Assembly: GCA_050261495.1 (NCBI GenBank)
Contig: JBLNDI010000065.1
Location: forward strand, 1-6,539
DNA length: 6,539 bases
Source: JBMNKL01 sp050261495
GTDB taxonomy: Bacteria; Bacillota; Clostridia; Acetivibrionales; DTU013
Direction: 5' to 3'
Every line of letters begins with the position of its first letter. Within the stretch, counting starts at the first letter, position 1. The notes beneath the pieces were generated by a model. The model saw only the letters and a list, made by a program, of their open reading frames with translations, had not been told where the DNA came from and searched no databases. Shown piece by piece: positions 1 to 4,987 of this stretch. Both the position numbers and the translations under genes were made by a program.

Positions 1-47
1 ATCCGGAAAATGAAGAACAAGCGGCGGTGAACGGCATCTTGGAGTAA
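1..47 (+). CDS. Possible C-terminal end of an unknown plus-strand gene (partial)
   Basis: Frame 3 is open from the left edge and ends in TAA at 45-47. It would encode the last 14 residues of a protein, reading PENEEQAAVNGILE. The codons are GC-rich (GCG GCG GTG AAC GGC), which resembles the conjugation genes at the right end more than the AT-rich cassette nearby. A hairpin follows ten bases after the stop. The fragment is too short to assign a family or a function. The minus strand is also open here in one frame, so even the coding direction is uncertain. Confidence 0.3.
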   Translation, partial: PENEEQAAVNGILE

Positions 48-56
48 TTGCGTTTA

Positions 57-105
57 GCAAAAAAAGAGCATACCAACAGACGCGATTGTCCGTTTGTACG
101 CTCTT
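57..105 (-). terminator. Strong intrinsic terminator, minus strand
   Basis: Read on the minus strand, AAGAGCGTAC (105-96) pairs with GTATGCTCTT (73-64). An inner stem pairs bases 94-88 with 81-75 around a six-base loop, and a run of seven T follows at 63-57. Two positions are G:U pairs in minus-strand RNA but A:C mismatches in plus-strand RNA. Together with the T run, this shows the hairpin serves minus-strand transcription. It could still weakly end the plus-strand fragment at 1-47. Confidence 0.8.
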
Positions 106-234
106 ACATTTATTTATTTCACGTTTTACCTGTTCTGACGGTTCGTGTCGATGGCCGCACTGCTCCCATGAAAAGTACAGGCTTTTTTTGACCGTTTACC
201 GATTAAAGCAGTACATAAAATGATGTTCGCTTCA

Positions 235-294
235 TCACGCTGGGCCGCTACCCGGTAGCGGCTGATCATTCTTTACGACATACCGAATACGCAT
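235..294 (-). CDS. Candidate 19-aa leader peptide ORF
   Basis: ATG at 294-292 is preceded by GGAGGG (minus strand, 308-303) with an 8-nt spacer, the best ribosome binding site in this gene-poor stretch. The ORF reads MRIRYVVKNDQPLPGSGPA and ends with TGA at 237-235. Its GGAGGG is the 3' arm of a terminator hairpin, so folding would hide the translation start. The palindrome at 244-262 lies inside the ORF. This layout fits a regulatory leader peptide, but the peptide is not recognised and the ORF is short enough to occur by chance. Confidence 0.25.
   Translation of the reverse strand: MRIRYVVKNDQPLPGSGPA
244..262. repeat. Perfect 19-bp palindrome
   Basis: GCCGCTACC (244-252), one central base, and GGTAGCGGC (254-262) form a perfect inverted repeat. 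It could be a protein-binding dyad or an RNA hairpin with a very small loop. It has no T run, so it is not a terminator by itself. It lies inside the 19-codon ORF. Confidence 0.6.
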
Positions 295-295
295 A

Positions 296-328
296 AAAAA
301 TACCCTCCAAACCCGTAAGTCCGGAGGG
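296..328 (-). terminator. Intrinsic terminator that also masks a ribosome binding site
   Basis: On the minus strand CCCTCCGGAC (328-319) pairs with GTTTGGAGGG (312-303) over 10 bp with a six-base loop, followed by TATTTTTT. Two G:U pairs exist only in minus-strand RNA, where the plus strand would have A:C mismatches, so the hairpin belongs to minus-strand transcription. The 3' arm ends in GGAGGG, the SD of the 19-codon ORF. Termination and start-site masking are therefore both possible. Confidence 0.65.
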
Positions 329-421
329 CTTCGAATATTAATTCAGGCATGGAGACAGACCCACCAAACTCACGTTTTTTTTATTTGGCGGGTACCGCCT
401 TTCGATATTGAACTGTTATAA

Positions 422-454
422 TGAAAGAAAAACCTGCCGCAAAAGGGCAGGTTT
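422..454 (-). terminator. Riboswitch expression-platform terminator
   Basis: AAACCTGCC (454-446) pairs perfectly with GGCAGGTTT (438-430) around a 7-base loop, and the T-rich tail TTTTTCTTTC follows. It lies immediately 3' of the cyclic di-GMP aptamer, the usual place for a transcriptional expression platform. I could not identify a convincing antiterminator, so I cannot say whether ligand turns transcription on or off. Confidence 0.8.
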
Positions 455-459
455 AGTAC

Positions 460-556
460 GCGACTCCACATGGCGGCCAGGCTATCATAATGCGTCGGCA
501 TCGTAGACCCTATGGCTTTGCGTCCTTGCCTTTCGGCAAGTTTGCCCTTAACTTAT
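460..556 (-). ncRNA. Class I cyclic di-GMP riboswitch (GEMM)
   Basis: The minus strand carries the hallmarks of the GEMM/cyclic di-GMP-I aptamer in the right order. These are GGGCAAAC, a stem CTTGCC-GAAA-GGCAAG with a GNRA tetraloop, the highly conserved GGACGCAAAGCC, then GGGTCTA. A second stem follows (GATGC-CGAC-GCATT), then ATGATAGCCTGGCCGCC, which matches the family 3' consensus around the tetraloop receptor and ligand pocket. The family binds the second messenger cyclic di-GMP and controls the gene downstream in cis. Here a terminator follows directly, but no clear gene lies within the next 400 bases on that strand. The aptamer begins about 38 nt after the stop of the upstream GyrI-like gene, so transcription may enter from it; no separate promoter was identified. 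Exact ends are approximate because the P1 helix is weak. Confidence 0.9.
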
Positions 557-594
557 TTTTAGCATATTTAATTTTCTTCACATAAAATAGATAA

Positions 595-1074
595 TCATAA
601 TCTTCTGATTGGGAAAAATAAATACAATTGTCCGTTTTCTTCAGGACAATTATAATCAAATACAGCACCTGCTAATTTAATATTATTATTGTCCATGTAA
701 TTTGAAACATAAGAAAAGGCTTCTTTATATCCCTTATCAACTTTGATATAAAGATACTCAAACGCGGGAACTGTCCACTTTATCCAGGTATCGGGTGCTT
801 CAACATCATCCATGACTTCTACTCCTGCTAAATATAATCCTTTTGTAAAATTCTCTTCCCAAGGTTTAAAGCTTCTTGAAAAATCACTCATTAATCCCCA
901 AATGCCTAGAATATTTCCCTTTTCATCTTTCTTTGCCAGACATTCAATCTCATTAAAGTGGTTATTGGCATTTTCCCATAACTTATTTACAAAACCATTT
1001 CCATCATTCGTTGAACCTTCTTTACCAATTACTGAAAAAGAACTTTTAATACATTTTTTGATTTCGGTATTCAT
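595..1074 (-). CDS. GyrI-like / effector-binding domain protein (159 aa)
   Basis: A soluble protein that looks like a free-standing bacterial effector-binding (GyrI/SbmC-like) domain, as found at the C-termini of BmrR and Rob. Visible family-like features are the N-terminal strand segment with FSVIGKEG (13-20), LYLAGVEV (80-87), the strand WTVPAFEYLYIKV (100-112), a helix following GYKEAF (115-120), and the closing LYLFFPI (150-156). The length is normal for a single-domain member. Such proteins bind small lipophilic or cationic compounds, and some homologues hydrolyse them; which applies here is unknown. The start is supported by AGGAG seven bases upstream of the ATG. It lies 97 nt after the permease gene with its own promoter-like signal and is clearly more AT-rich than the ABC operon, suggesting a separate origin. 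The family call is moderately sure; the ligand is unknown. Confidence 0.75.
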   Translation of the reverse strand: MNTEIKKCIKSSFSVIGKEGSTNDGNGFVNKLWENANNHFNEIECLAKKDEKGNILGIWGLMSDFSRSFKPWEENFTKGLYLAGVEVMDDVEAPDTWIKWTVPAFEYLYIKVDKGYKEAFSYVSNYMDNNNIKLAGAVFDYNCPEENGQLYLFFPIRRL

Positions 1075-1107
1075 TTCTTTCTCCTATCTAATTAAATTAA
1101 TTGATTG

Positions 1108-1137
1108 ATTATAGACTATATAAATAATACTTTGACA
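1108..1137 (-). promoter_or_regulatory. Candidate promoter for the 159-aa GyrI-like gene
   Basis: A perfect -10 box TATAAT lies on the minus strand at 1113-1108, about 34 bases upstream of the ATG and in front of a good SD (AGGAG). The -35 region 17-18 bases upstream (GTCAAA or TGTCAA) is a poor match to TTGACA, so activation by a regulator is possible. The 97-nt gap after the permease also contains an imperfect AT-rich hairpin (about 1143-1166) that might partly end the operon transcript. Confidence 0.4.
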
Positions 1138-1169
1138 TTTTTATTTTGCCGCAGGACAAATAAATCTTT

Positions 1170-1925
1170 TTATAAGCTTGTTTCCTTTCTTAACCTGTGC
1201 AATGCCCATGAAAAACTGATAAAGCACATGACCGCAAGTAAAAGAAAGACGAGGATAATATCGCGAGTAACGATATTTCCCTGTAAAATCAAGGCTCGTA
1301 AAGCATTGATTACATGAGTGAACGGGTTTAGATTCACCGCAATTGCCAATCCCCCGGATAATGTCTCTGCCGGAAACAATGCCGTGCTCAGAAAAAAGAC
1401 CGGCAGGACAATCGCGTTCATCACGGTTTCATAAACGACTTCATTTGGCAGGCAAAGGCTGATCGCATAAGTCAATCCGGCCAAAAAGAATGCCGTCATA
1501 AATACAAGCAAAACCATTAAAAGCAATCCCATAAATCCCGAAGCGATTTTTACCGAAAAGAACAGGCTGACAATACACATAATGGCAACTTCGAGAAAAG
1601 TGCATAAAACCGCTTCCAATACTTGGCCGAGTACAATCGAGCTTCTTTGAACCGGGGCAATCAATACCCGGTAAAAGCTGCCGTCCGTTTTCATCAGATA
1701 ATTCATAATGCCGCCGCTGCTGCAAGCTCCGAAACTTACCAGTACAATAAGTCCGGGGAGAATAAATGCCGTATAGTTTTCAATTCCGATACCCTGCATG
1801 GACTGTCCGGCAACGGCACTATATAAAACCAGCCAGAGCATAGGCTGTAAAATCGTAATCACAATGGTAAAAGCGTTGTGAAAGCGCCACTTTATATTGC
1901 GCTGGAGTAGAGTAAAAACGCTCAT
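1170..1925 (-). CDS. ABC-2 type transporter permease (DrrB-like, 251 aa)
   Basis: Membrane subunit of an ABC exporter, expected to work as a dimer with the ATPase encoded just upstream. The translated sequence shows about six hydrophobic segments, near residues 19-40, 54-75, 104-125, 131-158, 165-184 and 223-242. The family motif NPFTHVINALRALI (200-213) is typical of ABC-2/DrrB/NodJ-type permeases. Length is normal for the family. The start at 1925 is chosen because GGAGG lies seven bases upstream and the ATG overlaps the ATPase stop as ATGA, giving translational coupling. The frame is open further upstream to 2033, but that extension lies within the ATPase gene and is hydrophilic. In related systems the pair exports antibiotics such as anthracyclines; the substrate here is not known. 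Confidence 0.9.
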   Translation of the reverse strand: MSVFTLLQRNIKWRFHNAFTIVITILQPMLWLVLYSAVAGQSMQGIGIENYTAFILPGLIVLVSFGACSSGGIMNYLMKTDGSFYRVLIAPVQRSSIVLGQVLEAVLCTFLEVAIMCIVSLFFSVKIASGFMGLLLMVLLVFMTAFFLAGLTYAISLCLPNEVVYETVMNAIVLPVFFLSTALFPAETLSGGLAIAVNLNPFTHVINALRALILQGNIVTRDIILVFLLLAVMCFISFSWALHRLRKETSL

Positions 1926-2875
1926 TGGCAGACCTCCTTTCCATTTTCGCCTGTCAGTCTGATAAAAACATCTTCCAAGGTGGGCTGCATGATTTCTATA
2001 CCCAGGAAAGGAATCCCGTGATTCAACAGCCAACGGTTTACTTTTTCTAAATCGGCATGACCGTTTTTTGAACCGGTGATAATCTTATCATGGCGTAAAT
2101 CTGTTTCTTTCAGAGCAACAACACTTTTTAACGGTTCAAAACAGCTTTTTGCTTCTTCTTTTGACGCAAAGCTGATTTTCAGCATATCCTGCCGCAGATA
2201 TTCACGGAGAGCATGAGGCGTGCCTTGAATAACTTCTTTCCCGTTTTTCATAATGCATATGGTATCGCTTAACCGGTCGGCTTCCTCTAAGTAGTGGGTT
2301 GTCAGGAAAATCGTGGTTCCAAAATCGTTTCTGATTTTTTTCATCATATCCCACATCGCCATGCGGGATTGAATGTCCATGCCAACGGTCGGCTCGTCCA
2401 GGAATAACACTTTCGGATTTGACATCATATTGAGCGCAATATCAAGTCGCCTTCTTACCCCACCGGAATAAGAGGAAACAGGGTATTTCAAATATCGTTC
2501 CAATCCAAAGCAGGCAATCAATGCTTCCATACGTTTTTGCGCTTCCGCTTTTGGTACTTTGTAGAGCTTGCTTTGAAACATCATGTTTTCCGTAAGGGAT
2601 AAGTGCGTATCAATCGATGTCCGCTGTGCGACGCAGGAAATTTGGGTGCGGATTGCGGCCGCTTCACGGTAAACATCTTTGCCAAACATGATTACGCTGC
2701 CGGATGTCGGGCGCAGATATGTGGTCAGCACATTGATAAGGGTTGATTTTCCCGCGCCGTTTTGCCCTAAGAGGGAGAAAATTTCCCCTTCATTCACCGT
2801 CAAAGTAAGGCCGTCTAACGCCTGCACACCATTCTTATATTTTTTTATTAGATTTTCAACACGGATAGCGGTCAT
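1922..2875 (-). CDS. ABC transporter ATP-binding protein, drug-export type (DrrA-like, 317 aa)
   Basis: Cytoplasmic ATPase that powers the adjacent permease. All nucleotide-binding motifs are intact: Walker A GQNGAGKST (37-45), Q-loop Gln84, signature YSGGVRRRL (136-144), Walker B VLFLDEP (156-162), D-loop region VGMD (164-167) and switch His194 in LTTHY. The C-terminal part, with PTLEDVFIRLTG near the end, is the regulatory tail typical of DrrA/CcmA-type drug exporters, and the total length fits that group. The ATG at 2875 is one base after the stop of the GyrI-like gene. Its AGGAGG overlaps the last codons of that gene, so expression is coupled. The stop overlaps the permease start. An active transporter is expected; the substrate is unknown. 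Confidence 0.95.
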   Translation of the reverse strand: MTAIRVENLIKKYKNGVQALDGLTLTVNEGEIFSLLGQNGAGKSTLINVLTTYLRPTSGSVIMFGKDVYREAAAIRTQISCVAQRTSIDTHLSLTENMMFQSKLYKVPKAEAQKRMEALIACFGLERYLKYPVSSYSGGVRRRLDIALNMMSNPKVLFLDEPTVGMDIQSRMAMWDMMKKIRNDFGTTIFLTTHYLEEADRLSDTICIMKNGKEVIQGTPHALREYLRQDMLKISFASKEEAKSCFEPLKSVVALKETDLRHDKIITGSKNGHADLEKVNRWLLNHGIPFLGIEIMQPTLEDVFIRLTGENGKEVCQ

Positions 2876-2876
2876 C

Positions 2877-3332
2877 TTATTCCTCCTTAATCGGGAACAA
2901 AATTTCCGTGATATATTGAGCCGGGTTCCCCTTCAGAAGCATTCCCGGCCCCTTGATGAAAACCTCCCGAAACGGGGGTTGCAATTGCAGGTTGTGTTCC
3001 GCAGCGTATTGGTCGATTGCTCCATAGGCTTTATACAGGGTTTCATAAGAACCGATATGAGTGACGCAAACGGCCTTGATACGGGGCATTTCTTTTACTT
3101 CAATCCCATTCCCGGCAGGCGTTTCCGAAGTCGGTACACATAGATCCATTTCTCCCATTTTTGTTTCCGGATTCATCACATAATAACAGAAAAACGGTGC
3201 GCCGTTTGTTTTTCCTCTGATAGACTTAAAAACATTTGGGAAAACCTTGTTTGCTTCGGTTGCAATTCCTTTGTAACGTAGAAAAGCAACGCGGATCGGT
3301 TCAATATCTCTGATTTCAATTTGGTATTCCAT
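2877..3332 (-). CDS. Free-standing GyrI-like small-molecule-binding protein (151 aa)
   Basis: A single GyrI-like (effector-binding) domain. Visible family features are the N-terminal strand IEIRDIEPIRVAFLRYKG (5-22), the central DLCVPTSE (63-70), HIGSYETL (92-99) leading into a helix, the conserved FREVFIKGPG (121-130) with its acidic residue, and the closing ITEILFPI (141-148). The length is typical. Members bind lipophilic or cationic compounds; E. coli SbmC/GyrI protects gyrase, and some homologues hydrolyse cyclopropane-type DNA alkylators. Which role applies here is not visible. The gene starts 4 nt after the AraC-type regulator gene, with GGAG inside the end of that gene, and ends 1 nt before the ABC ATPase start. 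It is therefore part of the same transcript and probably handles the same compound as the exporter. Confidence 0.85.
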   Translation of the reverse strand: MEYQIEIRDIEPIRVAFLRYKGIATEANKVFPNVFKSIRGKTNGAPFFCYYVMNPETKMGEMDLCVPTSETPAGNGIEVKEMPRIKAVCVTHIGSYETLYKAYGAIDQYAAEHNLQLQPPFREVFIKGPGMLLKGNPAQYITEILFPIKEE

Positions 3333-3336
3333 GAGT

Positions 3337-4203
3337 TTAATTCTCCTTTTCTTTTTTTACCGCAATCCACACTTCAGAGTGCCCCTCTTGCGGTCTTTCC
3401 TTACTGATCGGATAGACTTCAATATCCGGCAATTCCGCGTAAGTATACCCGGAAAATGGGAGCCATTCTGTAAGAAAGCGTTTGAAAATGCTTTGGATAG
3501 ACTCTTTGAAACGCCCGTCACACTCAAAAATTACCCATGTGGCTGCCGGAATTTCATATTCAAACATTTCCGCAGGAACAGGTTTATCGGTTGCAGCCGC
3601 AATGTAATAATAGATTTCGCCGGGACCTTGGTATGCTGTAACTCCCAACACACCATCCGGAGATTGGTTTGACAGCTTACAAATTTCCGTGAATTGGCTG
3701 CCTTGTAATACCCTGTTCCAGAAAGGCGGGACAAGTTTTTGATTTTCGTCCATATCCTCCGTTAAGGGGATACGGATACCCACAATTCGCATGGCTTCTT
3801 TTTCTTCAATCCGATATGACATAGCACTACCTCCTGTGACTTTGACTGAAAACTTAATAGGGGGATACGCATTAAGCACACTTCCTTGTGACTTTGCGGA
3901 AGCGGGAGGAATTCCGTGAATACTCTGAAACGCCCTGTTAAATGATGTGGGGGAAGTATAGCCATATTTCAGCGCAACATCCAATACTCTTGTGTCCATA
4001 GACTGTAATTCAAACGCAGCCTGTGTCATTCTCCGGCGGCGAATATATTCAGACAGCGGAATACCGGCCACGTAGGAAAACATCCGTTGAAAATAATAGG
4101 TTGAGCAACACGCAATCTTAGCTGCTTTCTCATAGGAAATCTCACCGTCTAAGTTGCTTTCAATATAATCTATGGCGTTGCTTAAGTTCTTCAACCACTC
4201 CAT
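3337..4203 (-). CDS. AraC-family regulator with C-terminal GyrI-like effector domain (288 aa)
   Basis: Probable ligand-responsive activator of the operon it heads. The N-terminal part (about 5-105) is an AraC/XylS DNA-binding domain with two helix-turn-helix units. The first is at 21-47 (containing AAKIACCSTYYFQRMF) and the second at 70-97 (containing DVALKYGYTSPTSFNRAF, the typical second AraC motif). A linker leads to a GyrI-like domain (about 129-286) with MSYRIEEKEAMRIVGI at its start and SEVWIAV (276-282) at its end. This is the Rob-like domain order, in which the C-terminal domain binds small molecules. The start at 4203 has AGGAGG seven bases upstream. The regulator is the first gene of the minus-strand operon and is transcribed divergently from the Xre gene. 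Co-transcription with an ABC exporter suggests that its ligand is a toxic compound; this is inference. Confidence 0.92.
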   Translation of the reverse strand: MEWLKNLSNAIDYIESNLDGEISYEKAAKIACCSTYYFQRMFSYVAGIPLSEYIRRRRMTQAAFELQSMDTRVLDVALKYGYTSPTSFNRAFQSIHGIPPASAKSQGSVLNAYPPIKFSVKVTGGSAMSYRIEEKEAMRIVGIRIPLTEDMDENQKLVPPFWNRVLQGSQFTEICKLSNQSPDGVLGVTAYQGPGEIYYYIAAATDKPVPAEMFEYEIPAATWVIFECDGRFKESIQSIFKRFLTEWLPFSGYTYAELPDIEVYPISKERPQEGHSEVWIAVKKEKEN

Positions 4204-4283
4204 TTCTTCACCTCCTTGTAAAAATCATACGATAAAAAGTAAATTTATTCCTCTCTTTTGATGTCCTCTTTTGTAAACTTCAC

Positions 4284-4313
4284 TTTATCGCAATAAAATT
4301 TTTATATCAACAA
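4284..4313 (-). promoter_or_regulatory. Weak candidate promoter for the AraC-headed operon
   Basis: On the minus strand TTGTTG (4313-4308) and GATAAA (4289-4284) are spaced by 18 bases, giving a leader of about 75 nt before the AGGAGG and ATG. The boxes are imperfect and the area is AT-rich, so other placements are possible, for example TATGAT at 4229-4224 without a good -35. An activator-dependent promoter would fit the AraC-type regulator. Confidence 0.25.
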
Positions 4314-4335
4314 GATTCAATAACTGTATAAAAAT

Positions 4336-4376
4336 AGTTACCAGTATTTAGGTCAATGCCACTGTGAAAGTTACCA
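4336..4376. repeat. Direct repeat AGTTACCA, 33-bp period
   Basis: AGTTACCA occurs at 4336-4343 and again at 4369-4376. The 33-bp distance is about three turns of DNA, so the two copies face the same side of the helix. They lie between the divergent AraC-type and Xre-type genes. They could be half sites for one of the two regulators; which one cannot be told from sequence. Confidence 0.4.
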
Positions 4377-4385
4377 CGAATCAAG

Positions 4386-4412
4386 TGAACAATTTTCAAC
4401 GAATATTGTTCA
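4386..4412. promoter_or_regulatory. Inverted repeat, candidate operator of the Xre gene
   Basis: TGAACAAT (4386-4393) and ATTGTTCA (4405-4412) are perfect 8-bp inverted arms separated by 11 bases. A third, imperfect copy, TGTAAACAAT, follows directly at 4413-4422. The site lies 75-100 bases upstream of the Xre start codon, a usual place for an autoregulatory operator of a dimeric helix-turn-helix repressor. Confidence 0.45.
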
Positions 4413-4453
4413 TGTAAACAATCACTATCAGTACGTTCTCATCCCAATGCCTC

Positions 4454-4490
4454 CCACTGTAAAATTTCATTGGAGGTGAACTGACAGTGG
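4454..4490 (+). promoter_or_regulatory. Hairpin enclosing the Xre ribosome binding site and start codon
   Basis: CCACTGT (4454-4460) is complementary to ACAGTGG (4484-4490). The RNA hairpin would hold the SD GGAGGTG (4472-4478) in a 23-base loop and place the GTG start codon (4487-4489) inside the stem. This could lower translation. CCACTGT also occurs at 4359-4365 with a similar following sequence, so it may instead be a DNA site. Confidence 0.35.
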
Positions 4491-4810
4491 ATGATTTACT
4501 GAACATATTCGGCCAGACAATAAAAGATGCCCGACAAGCTGCAGGTCTGACACAGGAAGAACTTGCTGAGCAAGCCGGAGTCACGACACGGTACATAATG
4601 GCAATTGAGAATGAAAACAAGCAGCCAAGCATGAAGGTGCTGTTTAAACTTATTCGCGCCTTGAAAATATCTGCGGATACGATCTTTTTTCCTGAAATTC
4701 AACACACAGACAAGAAAAAAGAGCACCTCATCCACATGATCCACTTGTGCGATGAACGGGATTTACAGGTAGCTTCGGCAACAATCAAGGCGTTACTGGA
4801 TACCAAATAG
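4487..4810 (+). CDS. Xre-family helix-turn-helix regulator (107 aa)
   Basis: A small cytoplasmic DNA-binding protein of the Xre/Cro-C1 (HTH_3) family. The domain spans about residues 8-66: IKDARQAAGLTQEELAEQAGV gives helices 1-2, VTTRYIMAIENENKQPS gives the recognition helix and following turn, and MKVLFKLIRALKISADTIF closes the domain. Residues 70-107 form a charged, probably helical tail. The start is GTG at 4487, supported by GGAGGTG eight bases upstream; the ATG at 4491 is out of frame. It is divergent from the AraC-headed operon and convergent with the conjugation genes. Proteins like this are common in Tn1549-like ICEs and often repress themselves and nearby promoters. Whether it controls the cassette or the transfer genes is unknown. 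Confidence 0.92.
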   Translation: MDDLLNIFGQTIKDARQAAGLTQEELAEQAGVTTRYIMAIENENKQPSMKVLFKLIRALKISADTIFFPEIQHTDKKKEHLIHMIHLCDERDLQVASATIKALLDTK

Positions 4811-4812
4811 GC

Positions 4813-4850
4813 AAAGAGCCATCTTCTCCGGAGGGTGGTTCTTTATCTCA
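4813..4850 (+). terminator. Terminator-like hairpin after the Xre gene
   Basis: Two bases after the Xre stop, 4813-4826 pair with 4831-4844 in a 14-bp stem (with G:U pairs) and a UCCG loop, followed by ATCT. The wobble pairs become mismatches on the other strand, so it serves plus-strand RNA. The U tail is short and partly within the stem, so termination may be incomplete. Confidence 0.55.
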
Positions 4851-4948
4851 GAAAGGACTATTTGTTCTTTCCCTGTTGTTAAAGCTCTGTTAGAGTGGGT
4901 CCTTCACTGCTGGCTCACCATGAACCCTTCCATAGTCCACAGAAAGGA
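4849..4948. repeat. Paired short repeats between convergent genes
   Basis: CAGAAAGGA occurs at 4849-4857 and 4940-4948. GGACTAT (4855-4861) is the inverse of ATAGTCC (4932-4938), enclosing 70 bases with no reading frame of note. This may be an RNA fold or the trace of a small duplication; no known element was recognised. Confidence 0.3.
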
Positions 4949-4950
4949 TA

Positions 4951-4984
4951 GACCTTCCCCCGGGCGGGAAGGTCATATTTTTTC
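4951..4984 (+). terminator. Strong intrinsic terminator between convergent genes
   Basis: GACCTTCCC (4951-4959) pairs perfectly with GGGAAGGTC (4966-4974) around a six-base loop, followed by ATATTTTTTT. It ends plus-strand transcription from the Xre side just before the stop of the minus-strand winged-helix gene. On the minus strand the tail is TATCCTTTCT, so it may also act, less well, in that direction. Confidence 0.8.
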
Positions 4985-4987
4985 CGC

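Larger units (their letters stand above)
57..421 (-). other. Gene-poor minus-strand leader-like region
   Basis: About 365 bases contain no convincing gene on either strand. The stretch lies directly downstream, on the minus strand, of the riboswitch terminator. It holds two more minus-strand terminators, a palindrome and several tiny reading frames: 25 codons from 350, 19 codons from 294 and 47 codons from 269. A further start at 232 reads MKRTSFYVLL and then stops. The pattern of an SD inside a terminator arm, a short ORF and a hairpin resembles attenuation leaders of resistance genes, but the gene that should follow is absent. It may be a decayed gene or a small RNA. Confidence 0.4.

Noticed and set aside
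127..234. Minus-strand frame starting MKRTSFYVLL, possibly a broken secreted protein
   Set aside because: It stops after ten codons. Open sequence continues beyond the stop, but nothing in it is recognisable, so a pseudogene call would be guesswork.
126..269. 47-codon minus-strand ORF from the ATG at 269
   Set aside because: No clear ribosome binding site, no recognisable domain, and it overlaps the palindrome and the better-placed 19-codon ORF in another frame. It could be a relic but is not supported as a gene.
273..350. 25-codon minus-strand ORF from the ATG at 350
   Set aside because: It runs through a terminator hairpin and its T run, and has only a weak upstream GGTGGG; likely chance.
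812..1108. 98-codon plus-strand ORF
   Set aside because: It is the antisense shadow of the 159-aa gene and has no convincing ribosome binding site or domain.
1132..1160. Plus-strand promoter with a perfect TTGACA box
   Set aside because: No acceptable -10 box at the right distance, and no plus-strand gene follows.
1926..2033. Longer N-terminus for the permease starting at 2033
   Set aside because: The extension lies within the ATPase gene, is hydrophilic and lacks a good ribosome binding site; the ATG at 1925 has GGAGG and an ATGA overlap.
2679..3143. 154-codon plus-strand ORF
   Set aside because: It lies opposite the ABC ATPase and GyrI-like genes, both of which have clear motifs and ribosome binding sites.
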